A DNA stretch of 31,776 nt from Phytophthora quininea (lineage: Eukaryota; Oomycota; Peronosporomycetes; Peronosporales; Peronosporaceae). Location of the stretch: positions 1 to 31,776 of the forward strand of contig JAAVTG010000700.1 in the NCBI GenBank assembly GCA_011947345.1. The letters are read 5' to 3'. Positions 18,774 to 27,137 of the stretch are shown here, one piece after another. The translations under genes and the position numbers were made by a program. The number at the start of each line of letters is the position of its first letter. The stretch's first letter is position 1. The notes below the pieces were generated by a model that was given only the letters and a program-made list of their open reading frames with translations, was not told the DNA's origin and ran no database searches.

Positions 18774-19635
18774 CCCGCAGTCGCACAAGTATCATTTGCT
18801 GTAGAACGCAGTGTATTATTGCGTTGTTGTGCCCCGGTGTACGGGCAATGCATGAATTCCTGCCGTTGACAATGTCATGAAAGCATGTCATGTTGTCAGG
18901 CTGGGAATGGCCACAACCACCTGTTCGTCGATGACAGCAGTCGTTGGAATTGGATTTGCCGGTCATCAATGCTTGTGGCTCCAAGTTGGTTCTGCGGCTA
19001 AGAGTTTTGCGTAAGTTGATTTGCTGTGTAACAACGATCAAAGGGGTGTATTTCTCTCTCTCTATTATCAATGCCCGTACTACTGAAAGGTGTCTTTGCC
19101 GATGCTCCACGACTACAACCTTTAACTTGTGGAACGAGTGTATCATCTTGCCACAGTTCCAATGAGGCTGAGGCGCACCGACAGGAAATATATACAGTGA
19201 ATAGATGGCAACATCGGCTGGTTGCCAGCTACAAAAAGCCCAACAGCGATATAAGGTCATCACTTGTCGAAGCTGTCAATACTACAAAGCTGCCATCCTT
19301 CTCAATGTTTGGCCTTTCAGGCTTGATCAGCGTACTTGCCGATCAAACCATTTGCGACTATAACTTGCTTGGTGTTGGATTCACTTGTGTATCTTTGCTT
19401 TGACCGATCGGGCCACCGCTAGCATTCATTTCCTGCGCCAATTCCAAAGTTTCATGTGAGCGACAGCTTCTCTTCGCGCGGCGACAAGCCCACAACCGAG
19501 CTCGGATCGCGAGCAAATCGGTGGCGTATGGTCGCCGTGAGTCACGTCCATGACGGCACGAAAGCCACGGAGTCGTGCCGTAAAGCGGGTCTTGTTGCGG
19601 CGGTTTCCTGCGCGTACGGTGCTCCCAAGACGGGA
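18774..19635. other. IR2 spacer (862 bp) between divergent G and G'
   Basis: Unique DNA at the centre of IR2. A minus-strand frame (18709-19263) is open for 184 codons but starts at GTG, crosses the arm boundary and has no recognisable domain. A plus-strand frame at 19456-19761 is similar. A short CT run lies at about 19050-19063. No gene can be supported. The arm sequence beyond the PG promoters (18161-18773 and 19636-20248) also shows none. Confidence 0.5.
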
Positions 19636-20248
19636 GCCATCATCTCAAAGTGTGGCAAGACACTGGACTACTGTACAAACACTTTGCTGGTTGCCAATAG
19701 AGACTCCCCGGCACTGCTGGTAGCGGAGACTTATCTTCTCGGCCGACAGTGTCGTCGGTGACGCGACGACGCCGCGATCAGCAAGCTGCGGTGCCAGCTG
19801 TGTCCTTCGTTGAAAACACTTGGCCTAGTCGAGACTGCGCAAATCGTCCCTGACTGACTCACCTGTCAGCGGGGCGCTGCTCCACCCGCTCCAGGTGTCG
19901 GCTCGAGGTGGACCATCGATCCCCCGATGTGCCGGCTCGTGGCAGCATGGCCCCAGCTCGCGTCCATGCCCGGCAGCCCGGTTCAAAAATGCTGGATACC
20001 CGCTTCACATGGCTCGAAGGTGCCTCATCGACCCAGCATCTGGCGCGCACGCAGGCATAGAGCCTCTATTAGAGGGCCTGCTTGCTTCGATCGCGCCACC
20101 GGTGCGGTTTGTCGTTGCACTGCACTGCCCCGCCGGAGCCGTTCGAACAGCAAGGCGAACTAACGCCATTCAACTCAACATTTTCCGAGCGACCAACAGT
20201 GTCCCCAGTGCAGCGGCGTCGACCACTGTCCCCGCCTCATCCCTCCAA

Positions 20249-20264
20249 GCTCAGTTCCCAATTT
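20249..20264 (+). promoter_or_regulatory. Oomycete-type initiator of PG G'
   Basis: GCTCAGTTCCCAATTT, 15 of 16 positions, beginning 53 bp before the ATG at 20302. Confidence 0.7.
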
Positions 20265-20301
20265 GTCTCCTCCAACACACCCACCGGAGCCGGAAGTCGC
20301 C

Positions 20302-21447
20302 ATGAAGTTCTTCTCCGCCACACTTGCTCTGTTCGTGCTGCTCGCCGCCGGTGCCGATGCCGGTAAGAAGCTTCGTCAGGAGCAGCAGAGCCCTGTGCAG
20401 CAGGAGCAGCAGAGCCCCGTGCAGCAGACCAGCACCGCCAGCACCGCCAGCAGCGGCTGCAACCTCACGGGCACCTACAAGACCGGCACCGACATCTCGT
20501 CCTGCAGCTCCCTCACCATCGACTCGCTGTCGGTCCCCGCCGGCGTCACGCTCGACCTGAGCAAGGCCAAGAGCGGCGCCACCATCACCTTCAAGGGCAC
20601 CACCACGTTCGGCACGCAGAAGTGGGACGGTCCTCTTGTGCTGCTCAGCGGCAACAACCTCACTGTCAAGGGCTCCGGCACCCTCGACGGCCAGGGCGCC
20701 TGGTACTGGAAGCAGGGTCAGTCGATCACGCGTCCGGTGTTCTTCCGCCTGCTGCGCGTCGCGAGCTCCACGCTCTCGGGCTTCACCATTAAGAACATGC
20801 CGTACCGCACCTTCAGCATCGTCAACTCGCAGCAGACCACCCTCACCGGCTTGACGCTCGACTCGAGCGCCGGCAACGGTCTCGCCAAGAACACGGACGG
20901 CTTCGACCTCACCAAGAACGACCACATCACCATCACCGGCAACAAGATCTACAACCAGGACGACTGCCTGGCCATGCAGTCGAGCACCAACACGGTCTTC
21001 AGCAACAACTACTGCTGCGGCGGTCACGGCATCTCCATCGGCTCTCTCGGCGGCAACACCGTCGACCAGTCCACCACGGTCGAGGGGCTCACGGTCGAGG
21101 GCAACACCATCGAGAACTCGGACAACGGCATCCGCATCAAGACCATCATCGGGCTCCAGGGTCTCGTCTCCAACGTCAAGTACAACGACAACACTCTCTC
21201 CAACGTCAAGAACGCCATCGTGCTGCACTCGGACTACAGCAAGTCCAAGGGCGGCTACTCGGGTGCTCCCACGAGTAAGGTGACCATCCAGGGCGTGTCT
21301 GTCAACGGTCTCTCGGGCACGGCCACCAACCTGTACGACATCGTGGTGAACCCCAGCGTGGTGTCAGACTGGTCGTTCTCTGGTATCTCGGTGTCGGCCT
21401 CGACGAGCGGCAAGATGAAGGGTGTGCCCGACCACATCTCCATCTAA
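20302..21447 (+). CDS. Endopolygalacturonase G' (GH28), intact inverted duplicate of G
   Basis: 381 residues, apparently identical in protein sequence to G. It carries the same signal peptide, duplicated EQQSPVQQ linker, NTD/DD/GHG/RIK motifs and cysteine-less C-terminus. It is transcribed away from G across the IR2 spacer. TAA at 21445-21447 is followed by about 215 bp and then an orphan PG tail in the same orientation. The DNA from 20747 onward is repeated a third time as G''. Confidence 0.92.
   Translation: MKFFSATLALFVLLAAGADAGKKLRQEQQSPVQQEQQSPVQQTSTASTASSGCNLTGTYKTGTDISSCSSLTIDSLSVPAGVTLDLSKAKSGATITFKGTTTFGTQKWDGPLVLLSGNNLTVKGSGTLDGQGAWYWKQGQSITRPVFFRLLRVASSTLSGFTIKNMPYRTFSIVNSQQTTLTGLTLDSSAGNGLAKNTDGFDLTKNDHITITGNKIYNQDDCLAMQSSTNTVFSNNYCCGGHGISIGSLGGNTVDQSTTVEGLTVEGNTIENSDNGIRIKTIIGLQGLVSNVKYNDNTLSNVKNAIVLHSDYSKSKGGYSGAPTSKVTIQGVSVNGLSGTATNLYDIVVNPSVVSDWSFSGISVSASTSGKMKGVPDHISI
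20377..20424 (+). repeat. 24-bp tandem duplication in the linker of G'
   Basis: Two 24-bp units at 20377-20400 and 20401-20424, differing only at T/C in the proline codon. Confidence 0.75.
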
Positions 21448-21664
21448 AGCAACAGTGTGTTGATTGCCCAATTAGATAGAGTCGAGTGCAGTTAAAGTTT
21501 GTACGTGTAGATCGTTGAAGCTCTATCACGTTAGTGGTTTTTGAAGAAGTACATGTCACGTTTGGAATGCTTACTGTTAGAGTTTCTCAGCTACATGTAG
21601 TTGTGATCTTCATTGTCAAGAACGTTCAAGTCCATAAAAGTAAGCGAGTTTCACAGCGGGGTAG

Positions 21665-21739
21665 TCATTCCCTGGTACCACGGTCAAGGACTCGAACAAG
21701 GACACGTGCAGCGGACAGCCCAGCAGCATCCAGTGCTAG
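21665..21739 (+). pseudogene. Orphan PG C-terminal tail downstream of G'
   Basis: The frame reads SFPGTTVKDSNKDTCSGQPS then SIQC and TAG (21737-21739). It lines up with the last 24 residues of F (SFSGVTVKASKTGTCSGQPS, NVKC). No PG sequence is visible between it and the stop of G'. It is the 3' remnant of a deleted PG gene; alternatively it is the tail displaced from an ancestor of G. Confidence 0.7.
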
Positions 21740-22035
21740 CGGTCCACCGCTTTTCTACCGGAAACCAATCCGCAACAAAGAGGGACGGTCTCTCAAGCTG
21801 CCCTAACTGTGTCATCCGATGACGTTGAAGTCGTAATAGTTTTTAACCTTCACGTCTCGAATGTGTGGACACTACTCATAGCTTGCCCAAGACAAGGGAT
21901 ATATACGCCAAAGCCATACATCTATTTGTTATCCATTCATACGCTGACTGCGCCACTTTCGTTCGCGGCTACACCATCTTCCCACTAAGACAGACATGCT
22001 CTCTTTGTTCGCTCGAGTGCTGTGGTCTCGATGCC
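21740..22035. other. Convergent 3' region between the orphan tail and H
   Basis: Just under 300 bp, moderately AT-rich, with no gene. It contains GGGATATATACGCC near 21897-21910, which I do not interpret. Confidence 0.4.
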
Positions 22036-23127
22036 TTAGCACTGGACGCCGCTGGGCTGGCCGCTGCAGCTGCCCTTCTTGGACGCGCTCACCGAGATAC
22101 CCGAGAACGACCAGCTCGACACCGCCTTGGGGTTGGCCACGATGTCGTACAGGTTGGTGGCAGTTCCCGACAGACCCGAGATCGTGATGTCCTGGATGGT
22201 CACCTGGCTGGTAGCCGCGCCCGTGTAGCCGCCCTTGGACTTGCTGTAGTCCGAGTGGATCACGATGGCGTTCTGAACGTTCGACAGTTTGTTGTTGGTG
22301 TACTTGGCGTTGGAGACGAGGCCCTGGAGCCCGATGATGGTCTTGATGCGGATGCCGTTGACGCTGTTGACGATCGTGTTGCCGCTGACCGTGAGGCCCG
22401 AGACGGTGTCCGACGAGTCCACACCGTTACCGCCGAGAGAGCCGATGGAGATGCCGTGACCGCCGCAGCAGTAGTTGTTGCTGAAGACCGTGTTGGTGCT
22501 CGACTGCATGGCCAGGCAGTCGTCCTGGTTGTAGATCTTGTTGCCGGTGATGGAGACGCCGTCGTTCCTGCTCAGATCGAAGCCGTCCGTGTTCTTGGCC
22601 TGGCCGTTGCCGGCGCTCGAGTCGAGGGTAAGGCCACTGATGGTGGTGTCCTGGGAGTTGAGGATGCTGAAGGTGCGGTAGGGCGAGTTCTTGAGCGTGA
22701 AGCCCGAGAGCGTGGAGCCCGTGACGGCGTGCAGACGGAAGAACACCGGGCGCGTGATCGACTGGGCCTGCTTCCAGTACCAGGAGCCCTGGCCATCGAG
22801 AGTGCCGGATCCCTGGACCTTGAGGTTGTTGCCGCTGAGCAACACGAGTGGGCCGGCCCACTTCTGCGTGCCGAACGTCGTAGTTCCCGTGAACTGGATG
22901 GTGGCGCCGCTCTGGGCCTTGCTCAAGTCGAGCGTGACGCCGGCGGGGACGGACAGCGAGCCGATGGTGACCGTGCTGCAGGACGAGATGTCGGTGCCGG
23001 TCTTGTAGGTGCCGGACAGCGTGCAGCCGCTGCTACCGCCCTCCTGTTCCTGTCGCAGCATGGTGGCTCCGTTGGCGGTGGAGGCAACGAGTGCGAAGGC
23101 GGCGGTGGCGACCGAGAAGAGCTTCAT
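22036..23127 (-). CDS. Endopolygalacturonase H (GH28), intact and intronless
   Basis: 363 residues. The ATG at 23127 is chosen because it starts a signal peptide (MKLFSVATAAFALVASTANG) 64 bp or less after a near-perfect initiator; the frame is open further upstream but non-PG. The pro-region ATMLRQEQEGGSS precedes Cys35. GH28 motifs: NTD 179-181, DD 202-203, GHG 223-225, RIK 260-262. The C-terminus is intact (SCSGQPSGVQC). Expected to act outside the cell on host pectin. It is convergent with G' and divergent from H'. Confidence 0.93.
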   Translation of the reverse strand: MKLFSVATAAFALVASTANGATMLRQEQEGGSSGCTLSGTYKTGTDISSCSTVTIGSLSVPAGVTLDLSKAQSGATIQFTGTTTFGTQKWAGPLVLLSGNNLKVQGSGTLDGQGSWYWKQAQSITRPVFFRLHAVTGSTLSGFTLKNSPYRTFSILNSQDTTISGLTLDSSAGNGQAKNTDGFDLSRNDGVSITGNKIYNQDDCLAMQSSTNTVFSNNYCCGGHGISIGSLGGNGVDSSDTVSGLTVSGNTIVNSVNGIRIKTIIGLQGLVSNAKYTNNKLSNVQNAIVIHSDYSKSKGGYTGAATSQVTIQDITISGLSGTATNLYDIVANPKAVSSWSFSGISVSASKKGSCSGQPSGVQC

Positions 23128-23190
23128 GGTGATCGTTGCGAAAGTCTTGGTGGTGGTTTGCCGCTGGTGGTGCTTTGCTCCGAAGAGTGC

Positions 23191-23206
23191 AAATTGCAGA
23201 ATGATC
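23191..23206 (-). promoter_or_regulatory. Oomycete-type initiator of PG H
   Basis: GATCATTCTGCAATTT on the minus strand matches the initiator consensus at 15 of 16 positions, followed by GCACTCTTCGG. It is 64-79 bp before the ATG. Confidence 0.7.
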
Positions 23207-23572
23207 CACTTGTGTGGGGACCACCGGCGACTCGTAGCGGCACGATCCAACGCGTCCGCCGGGTGTCCGTGACGAGCGTGAGGTCTTGAGCTCATGTGCC
23301 GGGCGGGCGTTCGTTTGAGCTCCTGGCGTTGCCTTGCCAGCTGGCTTGGAAGCTCGGCCCGCGGCGTGGACGTGATCCTGTCCCTGGAGCACGAACAGCG
23401 ATTTCCAGGCCACCGCACGGCAGGCGTAGGCAGAGCGACGTTGCGCTACATGTTGAATCGCCGGCGTTGTGCCCAGGCCGGCGACCCCGCCCGGCACATT
23501 AAGGTTCAAAGAACCCGGCACGAGCACGCGTTCCAGACTCGTTACTGCTGCGTCCATGAGGCCTCCTGGTGC

Positions 23573-24311
23573 ATAATTAACCACTAGCTGTGCATCTCGT
23601 TCTACTGTGTTGTTGCTGCTGACACTGAAGCAAATCCATCGTCTGTGCCGACCATCACAAACTGACGCGCCGTCAGACGCTATCGGTAGCGATTTGCCGC
23701 TCGTGTCACGTGAAGGCGTGGCAATCGCAGCAAGCATCTGAGTGTTGCTCTCTACGGTTTGGACGTCTGGAGTTGTTTTTAAACCGCTATGCACTACTAT
23801 GGACAACTGGGTGTGCAGAAGAACTATAGCCTTGAGAATGGCGGCTGGAACACGGGCTGCGTGGAGACTTCGTCGCCGTGACTGCTGCGTGTACGACAAC
23901 TAAACGCTTTTACGTCTCCGTCCGATTACCGAGATTGGAGCCACAAGCGCTCTGTTCGGTTTATCAGCATGGTTGATCTCGGCATCTTGATTTGAAAGAG
24001 AGCTAAGGATTTCGCGAGCTCGGCTTTGCCGCGCAACTGACCTATGATGTTAAGTCCACTTGGCCTCTTGACATGTAAAATATCGCCGTTGTTCCAGCCG
24101 AATAAAATACCTTCCAGCCGTGCGTCCTGGTCAACAGGGCGACATCGTGGTAGATTTGATAGCGTATGGCGTTCGATGACAGTTCACATCGCGTTTGGTA
24201 CGGCTGCATGGAGAAAACATCTCGAGCAGATGAGATCTCGATGTTCACGAATTATTTCTCGCATGGCAACACACATTCTTCAAATTGGTCAGGATCATCA
24301 GCAATACGTGC
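23573..24311. other. IR3 spacer (739 bp) between divergent H and H'
   Basis: Unique central DNA, more AT-rich than the arms. The short open frames on both strands (for example 24042-24248 minus and 24044-24385 plus) overlap each other and show no domain. No gene is supported. The arm parts between the H initiators and the spacer (23207-23572 and 24312-24677) likewise hold none I recognise. Confidence 0.5.
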
Positions 24312-24677
24312 GCACCAGGAGGCCTCATGGACGCAGCAGTAACGAGTCTGGAACGCGTGCTCGTGCCGGGTTCTTTGAACCTTAATGTGCCGGGCGGGGT
24401 CGCCGGCCTGGGCACAACGCCGGCGATTCAACATGTAGCGCAACATCGCTCTGCCTACGCCTGCCGTGCGGTGGCCTGGAAATCGCTGTTCGTGCTCCAG
24501 GGACAGGATCACGTCCACGCCGCGGGCCGAGCTTCCAAGCCAGCTGGCAAGGCAACGCCAGGAGCTCAAACGAACGCCCGCCCGGCACATGAGCTCAAGA
24601 CCTCACGCTCGTCACGGACACCCGGCGGACGCGTTGGATCGTGCCGCTACGAGTCGCCGGTGGTCCCCACACAAGTG

Positions 24678-24693
24678 GATCATTCTGCAATTT
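24678..24693 (+). promoter_or_regulatory. Oomycete-type initiator of PG H'
   Basis: GATCATTCTGCAATTT, 15 of 16 positions, starting 79 bp before the ATG at 24757. Confidence 0.7.
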
Positions 24694-24756
24694 GCACTCT
24701 TCGGAGCAAAGCACCACCAGCGGCAAACCACCACCAAGACTTTCGCAACGATCACC

Positions 24757-25848
24757 ATGAAGCTCTTCTCGGTCGCCACCGCCGCCTTCGCACTCGTTGC
24801 CTCCACCGCCAACGGAGCCACCATGCTGCGACAGGAACAGGAGGGCGGTAGCAGCGGCTGCACGCTGTCCGGCACCTACAAGACCGGCACCGACATCTCG
24901 TCCTGCAGCACGGTCACCATCGGCTCGCTGTCCGTCCCCGCCGGCGTCACGCTCGACTTGAGCAAGGCCCAGAGCGGCGCCACCATCCAGTTCACGGGAA
25001 CTACGACGTTCGGCACGCAGAAGTGGGCCGGCCCACTCGTGTTGCTCAGCGGCAACAACCTCAAGGTCCAGGGATCCGGCACTCTCGATGGCCAGGGCTC
25101 CTGGTACTGGAAGCAGGCCCAGTCGATCACGCGCCCGGTGTTCTTCCGTCTGCACGCCGTCACGGGCTCCACGCTCTCGGGCTTCACGCTCAAGAACTCG
25201 CCCTACCGCACCTTCAGCATCCTCAACTCCCAGGACACCACCATCAGTGGCCTTACCCTCGACTCGAGCGCCGGCAACGGCCAGGCCAAGAACACGGACG
25301 GCTTCGATCTGAGCAGGAACGACGGCGTCTCCATCACCGGCAACAAGATCTACAACCAGGACGACTGCCTGGCCATGCAGTCGAGCACCAACACGGTCTT
25401 CAGCAACAACTACTGCTGCGGCGGTCACGGCATCTCCATCGGCTCTCTCGGCGGTAACGGTGTGGACTCGTCGGACACCGTCTCGGGCCTCACGGTCAGC
25501 GGCAACACGATCGTCAACAGCGTCAACGGCATCCGCATCAAGACCATCATCGGGCTCCAGGGCCTCGTCTCCAACGCCAAGTACACCAACAACAAACTGT
25601 CGAACGTTCAGAACGCCATCGTGATCCACTCGGACTACAGCAAGTCCAAGGGCGGCTACACGGGCGCGGCTACCAGCCAGGTGACCATCCAGGACATCAC
25701 GATCTCGGGTCTGTCGGGAACTGCCACCAACCTGTACGACATCGTGGCCAACCCCAAGGCGGTGTCGAGCTGGTCGTTCTCGGGTATCTCGGTGAGCGCG
25801 TCCAAGAAGGGCAGCTGCAGCGGCCAGCCCAGCGGCGTCCAGTGCTAA
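24757..25848 (+). CDS. Endopolygalacturonase H' (GH28), intact inverted duplicate of H
   Basis: 363 residues, apparently the same protein as H: signal peptide, ATMLRQEQEGGSS pro-region, NTDGFD, NQDDC, CCGGHG, GIRIKT and terminal cysteine pair all present. It points away from H. Its 3' flank is shared with H and leads into an orphan PG tail on the opposite strand. Confidence 0.93.
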   Translation: MKLFSVATAAFALVASTANGATMLRQEQEGGSSGCTLSGTYKTGTDISSCSTVTIGSLSVPAGVTLDLSKAQSGATIQFTGTTTFGTQKWAGPLVLLSGNNLKVQGSGTLDGQGSWYWKQAQSITRPVFFRLHAVTGSTLSGFTLKNSPYRTFSILNSQDTTISGLTLDSSAGNGQAKNTDGFDLSRNDGVSITGNKIYNQDDCLAMQSSTNTVFSNNYCCGGHGISIGSLGGNGVDSSDTVSGLTVSGNTIVNSVNGIRIKTIIGLQGLVSNAKYTNNKLSNVQNAIVIHSDYSKSKGGYTGAATSQVTIQDITISGLSGTATNLYDIVANPKAVSSWSFSGISVSASKKGSCSGQPSGVQC

Positions 25849-26144
25849 GGCATCGAGACCACAGCACTCGAGCGAACAAAGAGAGCATGTCTGTCTTAGT
25901 GGGAAGATGGTGTAGCCGCGAACGAAAGTGGCGCAGTCAGCGTATGAATGGATAACAAATAGATGTATGGCTTTGGCGTATATATCCCTTGTCTTGGGCA
26001 AGCTATGAGTAGTGTCCACACATTCGAGACGTGAAGGTTAAAAACTATTACGACTTCAACGTCATCGGATGACACAGTTAGGGCAGCTTGAGAGACCGTC
26101 CCTCTTTGTTGCGGATTGATTTCCGGTAGAAAAGCGGTGGACCG
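25849..26144. other. Convergent 3' region downstream of H'
   Basis: Mirror of 21740-22035; no gene seen. Confidence 0.4.
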
Positions 26145-26219
26145 CTAGCACTGGATGCTGCTGGGCTGTCCGCTGCACGTGTCCTTGTTCGAGTCCTTGA
26201 CCGTGGTACCAGGGAATGA
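26145..26219 (-). pseudogene. Orphan PG C-terminal tail, IR3 right arm copy
   Basis: Inverted copy of the tail at 21665-21739, ending TAG (26147-26145). Same interpretation as the left copy: the 3' remnant of a lost PG gene. Confidence 0.7.
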
Positions 26220-26435
26220 CTACCCCGCTGTGAAACTCGCTTACTTTTATGGACTTGAACGTTCTTGACAATGAAGATCACAACTACATGTAGCTGAGAA
26301 ACTCTAACAGTAAGCATTCCAAACGTGACATGTACTTCTTCAAAACCACTAACGTGATAGAGCTTCAACGATCTACACGTACAAACTTTAACTGCACTCG
26401 ACTCTATCTAATTGGGCAATCAACACACTGTTGCT

Positions 26436-27137
26436 TTAGATGGAGATGTGGTCAGGCACACCTTCATCTTGCCGCTCGTCGAGGCCGACACCGAGATACC
26501 AGAGAACGACCAGTCTGACACCACGCTGGGGTTCACCACGATGTCGTACAGGTTGGTGGCCGTGCCCGAGAGACCGTTGACAGACACGCCCTGGATGGTC
26601 ACCTTACTCGTGGGAGCACCCGAGTAGCCGCCCTTGGACTTGCTGTAGTCCGAGTGCAGCACGATGGCGTTCTTGACGTTGGAGAGAGTGTTGTCGTTGT
26701 ACTTGACGTTGGAGACGAGACCCTGGAGCCCGATGATGGTCTTGATGCGGATGCCGTTGTCCGAGTTCTCGATGGTGTTGCCCTCGACCGTGAGCCCCTC
26801 GACCGTGGTGGACTGGTCGACGGTGTTGCCGCCGAGAGAGCCGATGGAGATGCCGTGACCGCCGCAGCAGTAGTTGTTGCTGAAGACCGTGTTGGTGCTC
26901 GACTGCATGGCCAGGCAGTCGTCCTGGTTGTAGATCTTGTTGCCGGTGATGGTGATGTGGTCGTTCTTGGTGAGGTCGAAGCCGTCCGTGTTCTTGGCGA
27001 GACCGTTGCCGGCGCTCGAGTCGAGCGTCAAGCCGGTGAGGGTGGTCTGCTGCGAGTTGACGATGCTGAAGGTGCGGTACGGCATGTTCTTAATGGTGAA
27101 GCCCGAGAGCGTGGAGCTCGCGACGCGCAGCAGGCGG
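26436..27137 (-). pseudogene. PG G'': 5'-truncated GH28 copy
   Basis: Third copy of the G family, beginning abruptly at residue 150 of G (LLRVASSTLSG) where ankyrin-like DNA joins. It lacks promoter, signal peptide and the first third of the enzyme. NTD, DD, GHG and RIK motifs remain. One C is lost near 26461, so the frame leaves GKMKGVPDH and runs on to a stop at 26420. Not expected to make protein. Confidence 0.85.

Larger units (their letters stand above)
19636..21444 (+). repeat. IR2 right arm
   Basis: Mirror of 16965-18773, containing G'. Its last 700 bp (from 20747) also belong to the left arm of IR3. Confidence 0.85.
20747..23572 (+). repeat. IR3 left arm (about 2.8 kb)
   Basis: Reverse complement of 24312-27137. 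Coordinates sum to 47884 with a one-base drift at the outer end. It carries the 3' two thirds of G', an orphan PG tail and H. The inner limit is at GGTGC near 23572. Confidence 0.85.
24312..27137 (-). repeat. IR3 right arm
   Basis: Mirror of 20747-23572, carrying H', an orphan PG tail and the truncated G''. The outer end is an abrupt junction with ankyrin-type sequence at 27137/27138. Confidence 0.85.

Noticed and set aside
18709..19263. 184-codon frame across the IR2 spacer
   Set aside because: It starts at GTG, spans an arm boundary and shows no family resemblance.
23033..23899. 288-codon minus-strand frame from the IR3 spacer into the 5' end of H (and its mirror)
   Set aside because: It ends in an out-of-frame reading of the H signal peptide and crosses the promoter. 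The upstream part has no recognisable domain.
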